This document shows, piece by piece, positions 10,850 to 19,412 of a DNA stretch of 55,000 nt. How positions within the stretch are numbered: position 1 is the stretch's first letter; the number at the start of each line of letters is the position of its first letter. This DNA comes from Paratrimastix pyriformis (lineage: Eukaryota; Preaxostyla; Paratrimastigidae): contig JAPMOS010000103.1 of NCBI GenBank assembly GCA_027972325.1, positions 1 to 55,000 of the forward strand, given 5' to 3'. A program made the position numbers and the translations under genes. A model generated the notes under the pieces. It saw only the letters and a list, made by a program, of their open reading frames with translations, did not search any database and was not told the DNA's origin.

Positions 10850-10945
10850 ACAGTGTGTATTTGCGAGGACAGCAGGCGACAAGTCCAAGAAAGAAAGATT
10901 CCTTCGCGCCATGCGTTACACTCCGGGGGGGGGGGGGGGGGGGGG
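10850..10945 (-). mobile_element. 5'-truncated LINE 3' tail
   Basis: Reverse complement reads poly-C, CGGAGTGTAACGCATGGCGC, GAAGG, then a variant segment, CTTGTCGCCTGC and CGCAAATACACA, as in the 3' UTR of the full LINE. It is adjacent to a poly-G run of about 20 (10926-10946, plus strand). Confidence 0.55.
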
Positions 10946-11422
10946 GCCATCCGAGAATATCTTGGGAGGGACATGTGGGTGTGGGCGACACTACGTAGTG
11001 GAGGCCATCTTGTCCTGTTTGCGACGGCCATCCATAACGAGCCTGCTGACGAACACGGCTTGCCGCTCTCTCCTCACCGTTCGGCCCCGAGGAGGGCGGC
11101 AAAGAGCGGAGACGACATGGCTGGGGACAGATCAGGGGCTGGAGGGGGAGCACCCACGTCCGTTGGAGCAAGCGCGTGGTCTGGGGCCGGGGCGGGGGCC
11201 GGGGCCGGGGCCGGGGCGGATGTGCTCGTCGGGAGGACCAATGCCAGAGAGGCAGAGGCTTTGAAGGCCGACGGCAGGTCGCGCGGGATGATGAAGGCCG
11301 CCTGGCCGCACCGCTGGCAGCGCCGGGCGTAGGGAAGCATCGCACGGTCATGGGCCACATAAGGGATGCATCGCGTGCACCACCCGCCGATGATGGGCAC
11401 GTGACTCGGCTCATGTCCTTCA

Positions 11423-11434
11423 TGTTGTTGCTGC

Positions 11435-11525
<91 letters not shown>

Positions 11526-11527
11526 GC
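11423..11527 (-). repeat. CAA/CAG tract coding poly-Gln in CHAT B
   Basis: On the minus strand about 33 consecutive Gln codons, mostly CAA. Copy A has only about 8 at the same place (4310-4335). Confidence 0.9.
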
Positions 11528-13386
11528 GGCGGATCTTGTTGCTCCGCCTGCTGCGGCGGCTCATGTTCGTCATGTCGGTGTGGTTCGTGTTCTTGTTGAT
11601 TCCGAGGCTGCTGCTCTTGTGGGTGAGAGGCGGCCTCCAGGGCAGTGCAGGCGGCGGCTGCGCTAGCGGTGGCAAGGGTGGTGGCACCGCAGCTCGAATC
11701 TCCCAGCCCCTCTGGTGCAGCGGGCCTGATGCAGCCCTTGGCGTACTCGATGGCGAATTGGGGCCCATCGGGGCAGCCGCATGTGCACCGCAGGGGGATG
11801 TCCTCCAAGGGGCGGGCAAGGGCCCGGGTGGCGTGGATGGCCTCGGCCAGGGTGGGGCCCCGCGAGAAGACAACCTCACGTGAGGCGGTGGCAGGGTTGC
11901 GAGGCCTGAGGAGGACCAGGGGCGTCGTGGGGTCGATCTGGTCCCGATAGGTGGCCCGGGCTTGCTGGGCCTGGCGGAATGCCACCTGCGCGATCTCGTC
12001 CAAGGTGGCCGGCGTGAGATTGGGGGGCGCGTATGCCAGCAGTGTCGAGAGGAACCGGCTCGCCTCCACGTCGGTCAGCTTGTCGGCTGTGGCCACCACC
12101 CGCGCCATGCCCGACAGGCCCCGCAGCAGGTGATCGCCCAGGGCCAGCGAATTGCAGCATACCAGCAGCACCAAAGGGGGACGGGGCACCAATAGCGCGG
12201 AGGAGGACGGTGGCGGTGACGGTGGCGGTGGCAGTGACGGTGACGGTGACGGTGACGGTGACGACGACAATGGAGACGGTGACGGCGGCGACAACGACGG
12301 TGATGGCGGTGACGGTGATGGTGCCGGTGACAAAGGTGACGGTGATGGCGGTGGTGGGAACAGTGACGTGTGGGGCGCGTAGGCCAGCAGTGTCGACAGG
12401 AACCGGCTCGCCTCCACGTCGGTCAGCTTGTCGGCTGTGGCCACCACCGGTGATGGCGGTGACGGTGATAGTGACGGCAACAACGGTGGTGATGGCGGTG
12501 GCGGGAACAGTGACGGCGGCGGGGACAGCGACGGCTGTGGTAACGGCGACAGCGGAGTGGGAGGAGCGAGCAATGGTCCCGGGATCCGGGTCTCGTCTTC
12601 GAAGCAGCGCAGGAGCTCGTCGGGGCCGAGCCAGGTCAGGGGCTTGGTCATGCCGGCCTCACCGCGGATGCTGATGGCCTGGCGGAGGCCGTGGCCCACG
12701 TAGATCACCAGATCGGGCCGGAAGCGACGCATCTCGGCTAGTGAGAAAAAAAATCAATCACAAAATTAGATGAACGGAAGGATTGATCACCCGGACTTGC
12801 GGGCAATGCGCAGCAAAGGATCACATTTGGAACCAGGGAACAAGAGAGACCTTGGAGGACCTGAGCCGACGGTTCGCAGAGGAGGCACATCTCGAGACCC
12901 TGATGGCGCATCGGAGGGAAACGACATGAGGAAGACAGAAAGAAGACGAGGCAGACGAATTGGGGGTCTGTCATCGACGTTGACGAAATCGTCTGGGCGA
13001 GGTCAGGCGTGGAGAGCCTCGGGAGCCTGGGATTGTCGATGGCCGGGATCGGGTTGAGGGTGATGCAGAGCACGCGGAGGGCGGCAGCTGGTGCCTGCCC
13101 CGGGCGATTTTCCTCTCCGTCGGAGGGAAGGGGTTGTGGTTGATGGGTCTCCTTTGTGCCAGGAGCAGCGTGATGGACGATGGGCGGAGGTCGTTGCGGT
13201 TGATCTTGTTCAGGAGGAGTCGCTGGTCGCTCGTCGAAGGGCGGCAGGGCGGCGATGGCGTCACTGCGCATCCGCAGCCCACGAGTATGGCAGCCCACAC
13301 ACTCGGCCAGCGGGATGGCCCGATTGTCCGAGAGGCTGCCCCTGTTCAAAAAGCACCGAAAGCAGAAGTTTGGCACGCCTCCCAAG

Positions 13387-13392
13387 TCGCTC
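13387..13392. repeat. Left target-site duplication of the LINE (TCGCTC)
   Basis: TCGCTC here and again at 19407-19412. The joined flanks (CCCAAG, TCGCTC, AGCAGCAGAGACGCG) align to uninterrupted copy A near 5932-5970. Confidence 0.6.
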
Positions 13393-13397
13393 TCTCA

Positions 13398-14600
13398 GGC
13401 GAGGACATCGAGACCCTGCTCGAACCCAACGCGCCCGACGACGTGCTCGACGACATCCTGTGGCAAGTGCCGGCTGACTGGTACTGGTCTTGCCTGCGTG
13501 GCCTCGGCGCATCGTGCCCCCGCGGCAAGTTGAGCGAGCCGGACAGACGGAGGGCCCTGATCAGCGCACTTCGTCGACACGGCAAGGCTCTCACGCTCGG
13601 GGACCTCCTCCGCCTCGCCGCGGCGACTCGACCGTCCACCCGATCAAGCTCTGGACACCGTCCCCTGGCCACACCAGAACCACCGCCTTCGCCTCAGCGG
13701 CGGATCCCGGCCGGGGTGACGAATGACGACGGCCAGTCGTGCGCGTACGCGGCGACGGTGCAACTCCTGGCCGGCCTTCGCCTTCGCGCCCCCGGCCCAG
13801 TCGAGGCGTCGCTTCGGGGCACACCCGTCCTCGAGGTCATCGGGGCGGCCGTCGCCGCGGCGGCGCACCCCTCAACAACGACGGCGGTGGACATATTGGA
13901 GCCGCAGGGGGTGGACGTGGGCGTCCTTCGCGAGCCGCGCCGAAGCCGAATCGGCGATGCAGACGGCCACCCGGAAGGCGATGTGGGCCAAGTCAACTGC
14001 CGAGCGCCTCGGCATTCGCGTGGAGGCCCGCCGTCGCCGACACACACCCGGCACGCCAACAGGGGACACCGACCGGCCGGCCACAGGCCGAGGGGGCCCG
14101 TTCGAGCTCTACTTCCCCGACGGAGCCCCGGATGGCCTCACCCCTGCCCCCACCGCAGTCCGAACCTCCCGTGAGGGCCAAGCTTGGGCGGTGTTCTCCT
14201 CGCTGGAGGATGCCACGGCGGCCCGAGCCGGCGCGAGCACACGTGTGGCCTGGTCGAAGGCCACGGCGGCGCGGCTCAACCTCCCGCCAGAGGCGACGAG
14301 CCCACGACTCCCGCAAGCGCCTTCAACAGTCAGCCCCACGGCGGCAGGGGCGCCCGCCTCGGGCGGGCGGGGTTGCAGCGGGCGGCGGCGGCCACACCCG
14401 CGGGGCAACGGCCATCCGCGCGGAGAACACCGAGACCGACGACGAGGCCGGGACCGACGAGGCCGAGACTGGGCCTCGCGGTGCCACGCAGAGAAGGCGG
14501 CGAGCCCGAGGGGATCCCGCCGCCGAGGCCCCACGGGGATCCCACTGACCTGGGCACAGGTGGAGGCTCTCCAACCCCTGAGGAACGCCCGAGCCAGAAC
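13398..14600 (+). CDS. LINE N-terminal region, cysteine-protease-like motif and repeats
   Basis: From 13398 the frame reads LSGEDIETLLEPN then DWYWSCLRGLG and, at about 13715, NDDGQSCAYAATVQLLAGL. The N-x4-SC-x2-A-x-VQLL pattern resembles the Cys box of ubiquitin-type cysteine proteases; NeSL-type LINEs are known to carry an Ulp1-like protease, so this is plausible but unproven. In another frame two related segments follow: WASFASRAEAESAMQTA with WAKSTAERLGI (about 13915-14025) and WAVFSSLEDATAARAGA with WSKATAARLNL (about 14185-14290). Their function is unknown. The frame changes between the protease-like part and the repeats, so this is not one intact ORF. Confidence 0.45.
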
Positions 14601-14910
14601 TGTGCGACCGATCCGCCCCGGGATGCGCGGACCAGCGAGCACTCTCCCACCGACAAACGCCATGGGCTACCCCCGAGACCGTATTCATCCTTCCCAACAG
14701 CATGCCCATGGCCCAGCTCACCCTTGCCGATGGCCGCCCCTTTCGCCACTAAGTCGGGGACCACCGACAAGTCGGGTCCGGTGCCTGGTCCCCCGCCCCG
14801 CCACCACCCTGGAGCCAGCCACCCCCTCCCAGTGCGCGGCCGCCACCAGCTGCCTCCACCTCTCCCGCCAAGCACCCAACACCCCGACCGGGCCACCCCG
14901 CCACACGAGC

Positions 14911-15270
14911 ATGGAGGGCAAGGTACCCACCCTGTACCTGCTCTCCGACCGAAGACGCCATGTGTATGTCGGAACGACTGTCAACCTCACCCACCGGGTC
15001 CTCCAGCACAACGGCCTGCTCGCCGGGGCGCACAGCAGACCCAGGGCCACCGGTGGCACCTCCTGGCCGCGTGCTGGGGCCCCCCGCTGGAGCAGATCAG
15101 GCAGCTGGAGGACCTCCTGCACCGCCCGGACTCTGGCTGCGGCTTCCGCAAACCCGTCACCGTCAAACAGACTGTAGGGGCCCTCTGCTCCCTCCTTGCT
15201 CGCCTCAAGCTCCACCGTGCTCACCTGCATCTTGTCGCCCCGATCCGCACCGACCTCGCCACGGCCGTAA
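14911..15270 (+). CDS. SLX1-like GIY-YIG endonuclease domain of the LINE
   Basis: Reads LYLLSDRRRHVYVGTTVNL then HRVLQHNGLLAGAHSRPRAT, the YLL/YVG pair, Arg and QHN of GIY-YIG nucleases, closest in pattern to SLX1 (structure-specific flap/Holliday-junction nuclease). In a second frame the match continues: HLLAACWGPP, QLEDLLHRP and a LCSLLARLKLHRAHLHLV segment like the SLX1 core end. One frame change near 15055 separates the two halves. It lies inside the TSD-bounded insertion, so it belongs to the element. In Penelope-like elements GIY-YIG is known with RT, but those lack an RLE. Confidence 0.6.
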
Positions 15271-15986
15271 CCGGCTGCACGGTGACACATGGACCCCTTC
15301 TCCACACCTTCCCACCCGAGGCCCCAACCGCCGGCCGAGGCTCCTCATCGACAACCTCAGCAGGGACCCCTCCGGCAGCGTCGCCCTCCCAGGCCCGAGG
15401 CAGCCGCGCTCTCCGACCAGGAGCGCACCTCGCTCCGGGCCGCTGCCACCCTGACCGACCCGGAGGCCATCCTCGAGGCAGTCATCCCCGTCCTGGCCCA
15501 GCGGACTCCGGCCAGGCGCCCCCACCCCACCAGGCCCCCGCGCCCCGCAGGCACCTCGGGGCCACTGCGGGCCGCCCGCGAGCGGGTGCGCCGCCTCCAG
15601 ATCCGACTGCGCGCACTGGGCCACGCGACGCGCCGTCCCCAGCACGCACCCCCTCGCCTCCTTCTCTCCTGGCGCAAGGCCCGGGCGAACCTGGCCACGG
15701 CCCGAGTCCGGACACGGACCGCAGCTGCCCGCACGGCCGCGCGCCAACAGTTGTCTTTGTTCTTCAAGAACAGGCGCAGATTCTTTGCCACCTTGGCCGG
15801 CGACACCCAGCGGCCGCCCTGCCCCATCTCCTGGCAACAGCTCAACGAGCACCACAGCCGTGAGGCCGCCTCTGGTGGCCCCGAGCCTCCCACCCCGGCA
15901 TCCCGTGGGCGACCCTGGCAGCGACAACCCCGCCCCTCACCCCGGCCGAGGCGGCGGCCCTCGAGGCCGACATTTCCGAGCAAGAA

Positions 15987-18130
15987 GTGGTCGACCAGGT
16001 CGGCAAGGCCGCACCCCACACCGCGCCTGGCAGCGACGGGGCCGGCATCGACGCCCTCAAGCACCTAGTCAAGGACCCGGCCCTCCTCGGCGCGCTGGTG
16101 GCTCTCCTCCGTGCCTGCTGGCAGACCAAGTCCACCCCTGCCCGCTGGCGCGCGAGCACGGCCGTGCTACTCCTGAAGCGAGGCAAGGACCCCACGGCCG
16201 TCTCGAGTTGGCGCCACGTGGCCCTGTGCGACGTCCTGGCCAAACTGTACAGCGGCATCCTGGCGCACCGCCTCACGGACTTCCTCGGCCATCCGGGCCG
16301 ACTCGCCCCTCTCAGCACGGCTTCGCGCCGGCGCTCGGCCCGTTGCTCCACGTCAGCACCCTGCTGGCCACCATGGAGAGCCGGCGGGTGGCCGGGGACC
16401 CTCTGCGCCTACTTTTCTGGATTTGACGAATGCCTTCGGGTCGGTGGAAGCGTATGTCATCCGGAAAGGCCTGAGATTGGCCGGCATCCCCGGCCACCTG
16501 CAGGCGGCCATCCTCGAGCTCTACCAGGGGCTCTCCATGACCTGGCGGGACTGCTACGACCGGGGCCGCCCCGACGAGCCCCTCCCCCAATCGCTCTTGA
16601 AAGGGGGTCAAACAAGGCGACGCACTGAGCCCGGTGGTGTTCCTCCTCGCCCTTGATCCGCTCCTCCGCTGGCTCGAGCTGCCCGACCCGACCCTGGGCC
16701 CGCTGGGTGCCGGCCTGGCCGGGGACCCCACCACCGCCGCCAGCTGCCAGGCCTTTGCCGACGATCTCGTGGTGACCGCCGCCAGCGACGCGGCCCTGCG
16801 GGTGCTCTGCGACAGGCTGGAGGCCTTCCTGGCCTGGGCCCGGCTGCGCCTGAATGCGAAGAAATGCGCCATCCTGGCCGCCGACAAGGGCCACGCCCAG
16901 CCGGGCTTCCTCCTGCAGCTCCAAGGTCAGCCCATCCCGGCCATGGGCGACACCACCACCTACACCTACCTGGGATACACCGTGCGCTTCGACGGCTCCT
17001 GGGACGACCACCTCCAGCGCATCACGGCCTCCTGGAACGACCGGCTGGCCCGCATCCATGCCTGCGCTCTGCCGCCCCTGGCGAAAATCGAGTGCGTCAG
17101 GGAATGGGCCTTCCCGACGCTACTCTATGGCATGACGGCGATTTGTCCATCGACGGAGCAGTGCCGCGCCCTCGAGGACGACCTGGCCCGGTACGCCTCC
17201 GCATGGCTCACGGGTCGCCCACTGAGGACCGACAAACGCTTCTTCCCGGGTGTCCCGCGCGACTTCCTCTTCCTGGCCGGCCAAGGCCCGGGCCTCCCGA
17301 GGATCGAGGCCTCCCTGCGCCAAGCCCACCTCTGCCTGATCGCCCGGCTCCTCACCCCGCCCCCCAACGGCCAGTTCATCGCCCAGTGGGAGCGCCCCAA
17401 CGCCATGGCCCGGGCCCTGGCGGCCGCCGCCCGACCCACGATATCCCCGCAACCCGCCCGCCGCCGCCCCCACCAAAAGGGGCTCGTGGCCCCCCCACCC
17501 CCACGCAGCCTCTGGCAGTGGCTGGCCGAGGCGCAGACACGCCACTCGTTCACTCTGGCGCGGGGCCAGGGCGGGTGGCTGCTGACCAGCCACCTGATCC
17601 GGGGTGGCCGACTGTTCCCCGCTGCCGGGGGCAGTGACCCCGAGCCCGCGCGCCGCAAGGAGCTGCGCCTGATGAAAGTTGTCGATGTCCTCCGCGCCAT
17701 GCCCGCCGATGCCATCCAGGTCTACACCGACGGGTCCTTCGAGTGCGGCCCTGAGGGCCAGCTCCGCGGGGGCGCCGCCGCGGTCCTGATCCACCCCGAC
17801 GGCCGCGCACTGTCGTTGCGCCGCACCCTCCAGTGGCCCACAAGCAACGCCCAGGCCGAGATCGAGGCCATCCGGCTGGCCATCGACCTCCTCGGCCGGG
17901 AGCGGGTCGGCCGAGACCGGTGCGTGCTGCTGCTGTCGGACAGCGAGTACGCCCTCGGTGCCCTGTGCCGCGCCACCTGCCTGACCCAGTCGCAGCAGGA
18001 GGTCCTCCGACTCCGGGACGAGCTGGTCTCCCGGTGGCCGCGCCTCCTCTGCCATCACGTGCCCTCCCACGTGGACGCGGTGGCCCCGGCTGCCCCCACC
18101 TGTGGGGCAATTTGCAGGCCGACCGGCTGG
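15987..18130 (+). CDS. LINE reverse transcriptase and RNase H region
   Basis: RT motifs in order: GSDGAGIDALKHL, CDVLAKLYSGILAHRL, DLTNAFGSV (catalytic Asp), the GVKQGDALSPVVF region before 16650, FADDLVV at about 16755 (catalytic Asp pair), LRLNAKKCAIL and the thumb (TYTYLGYTVRF). The long frame 16634-18100 then contains RNase H: VYTDGSFE (about 17722), AEIEAI, LLLSDSEYAL, HHVPSHVD and, in an adjoining frame, NLQADRLAGEA, so the DEDD set is present. Two frame changes lie in the RT N-terminal half (16320-16640) and one near 18095. Just upstream, 15700-15870 encodes the usual basic NRRRFFATLAG linker. Confidence 0.8.
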
Positions 18131-19214
18131 CCGGCGAGGCCGCGGCAGCCCCGCCCCCCACCGACAAGGCCGGCCCGCCACCCCCATCCAACAGGGCTTG
18201 GCCTGCCCGCCGGAGATGCCCTTCCGCCCCTCGGGCCCCAAGGACGCCCCGTTGCCGTACCCCACCCGACCCTTCACGCTCGCGGTGGCCCGGGGATTCT
18301 GCCAGGCCCTCCAGTGCGAGGAGGAGGCCCGCGGCTGGGCCCCCGGCGCAGCCGATTCTCCTCGGGGTCACCCTGGACGGCCTCGAGCAGAAGCTGGCTG
18401 CGCCCGCCTGGCGCCAGCAGGCCGCCCCCGACTGGAAGGTGCGCCGGCTCGTCTGGCTGCTGTTCGGCACCTTCCCCACCCTGCAAACCATTCGGTGCCG
18501 ATACGCGCGGAAGGCCTCAGCATCTGCCGGCGACGCCCCCCGGTGGGGGTCACCTGCCCACTCTGCCACGGCGGCCCCGAGACCATGTCCCACCTGCTGT
18601 CCGGCTGCGGCAGGTACCACGACTTCTACACGGCCCGCCACGACCGTGTGGTCCGCCGACTCTGGGCCTGGTTCGGCGGGCAACGCGACTGGGTCACGCG
18701 GCATTATATGGGCGTGTCGGCAACCAACTGTGCGCCCGCCTTCCCACCCACCCTGCTGGCCAAGCTCCCCGCCGCCCTCCGCGACGTGCACCCCGACCTG
18801 GTGTTGCAGTCCCGTGGCTCTGACGGCACCTGGTGGCTGCTCGACGTGGCCATCACTGGCCAGACCCACGACTGGCCGGCGCGGGCGGCGGCCAAGGCGG
18901 CCCACTACGTCGCCCTCTGCCAGGCCGTCACGGAGGCCACCGGGCAGCCCTGCCGCGCGGTGCCGGTGATCTTGTCGGCCCGAGGGACCGTGCCCCGGGC
19001 CACATGCCAGGCCCTGTCGCGGCTGACACCGGCCGACCCCCCTGCCGCGCGAACCGACCTCCAGCGGGCCCTCTCCTCCGTCTCGACCCTTCTGGTTCGG
19101 GACGCCCTCGCGCTCATGACCATGCGCAACGGCGCAGCTGCCGCGGCGGGCCCCGCGCCCCGGCCACGCCGTAGCGGCCGCCCAGGGCCCACGACCCGCC
19201 CCACCCGCCCCTGA
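18102..19214 (+). CDS. LINE C-terminal zinc knuckle and restriction-like endonuclease
   Basis: CPLC-x7-H-x4-C knuckle at about 18555-18600 (CPLCHGGPETMSHLLSGC), then an RLE core: HPDLVLQS, WWLLDVAITG and AAAKAAHYVALC, the PD..D..K pattern of R2-type target-nicking nucleases. PVILSARGTVP follows as in that family. The frame is open to the stop at 19214, after which the ~190-bp 3' UTR begins. Confidence 0.75.
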   Translation: MGQFAGRPAGRRGRGSPAPHRQGRPATPIQQGLACPPEMPFRPSGPKDAPLPYPTRPFTLAVARGFCQALQCEEEARGWAPGAADSPRGHPGRPRAEAGCARLAPAGRPRLEGAPARLAAVRHLPHPANHSVPIRAEGLSICRRRPPVGVTCPLCHGGPETMSHLLSGCGRYHDFYTARHDRVVRRLWAWFGGQRDWVTRHYMGVSATNCAPAFPPTLLAKLPAALRDVHPDLVLQSRGSDGTWWLLDVAITGQTHDWPARAAAKAAHYVALCQAVTEATGQPCRAVPVILSARGTVPRATCQALSRLTPADPPAARTDLQRALSSVSTLLVRDALALMTMRNGAAAAAGPAPRPRRSGRPGPTTRPTRP

Positions 19215-19406
19215 GCACCCCTCCCCATCACCCACACCCATCACTGGGCGGCCCCGCCACCAGGCGGGCCCCCGGCCGGGAGGAGCCACCATACGGGTCA
19301 TTTGGCCCGGCCCCCCCCGGAGTGTAACGCATGGCGCGAAGGCGCGAGTAACCTCTCTTCTTGAACTTGTCGCCTGCGCCCTCGCAAATACACAGCATGT
19401 TCTCTC

Positions 19407-19412
19407 TCGCTC
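19407..19412. repeat. Right target-site duplication of the LINE (TCGCTC)
   Basis: Second copy of the 6-bp repeat bounding the insertion; the left one is at 13387-13392. Confidence 0.6.

Larger units (their letters stand above)
11074..13392 (-). pseudogene. CHAT copy B, 3' half (zinc cluster, CHAT, zinc ribbon)
   Basis: Close paralogue of copy A from FCFRC and CVGCHTRG through LRVLCITLNP, LVIYVGHG, LVLLVCCNS and the terminal zinc ribbon (WCTRC, RCQRC), stop at 11074. The gene is split from its 5' half (19407-22230) by a LINE, so it is called broken, but both catalytic motifs remain. Differences from A: the Pro/Ser linker contains a second, partial copy of the KLTDVEASRFLSTLLAYAP coding segment (12368-12447, copied from about 12024-12102), and the Gln tract is much longer. 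The intron before MRRFRPD (12733 to about 12959) is retained with donor GTCTGC. Confidence 0.75.
13393..19406 (+). mobile_element. Full-length but frame-broken LINE (RT, RNase H, restriction-like nuclease, GIY-YIG)
   Basis: A 6.0-kb non-LTR retrotransposon inserted into CHAT copy B, flanked by a 6-bp target-site duplication. No LTRs or poly-A; the 3' end is CGCAAATACACAGCATGTTC plus a few bases, and short copies of this tail occur elsewhere. Order of parts: N-terminal region with a protease-like motif; two copies of a WA-F-S motif; SLX1-like GIY-YIG nuclease; basic Arg/Ala-rich linker; reverse transcriptase; RNase H; CCHC knuckle; restriction-like endonuclease; 3' UTR 19215-19406. The RLE and knuckle place it near the R2/CRE/NeSL/Utopia side of LINE diversity. 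The coding region is spread over at least four frames, so this copy is dead or its C/G-rich homopolymers hold sequence errors. Very high GC in third positions. Confidence 0.85.

Noticed and set aside
14184-15863. A single 559-codon protein in the LINE
   Set aside because: Most of it is a shadow frame; only short parts, such as the second half of the GIY-YIG match, agree with known domains.
17120-19301. Large minus-strand frames opposite the LINE
   Set aside because: Shadow frames caused by very high GC in the sense coding strand; no recognisable domains.
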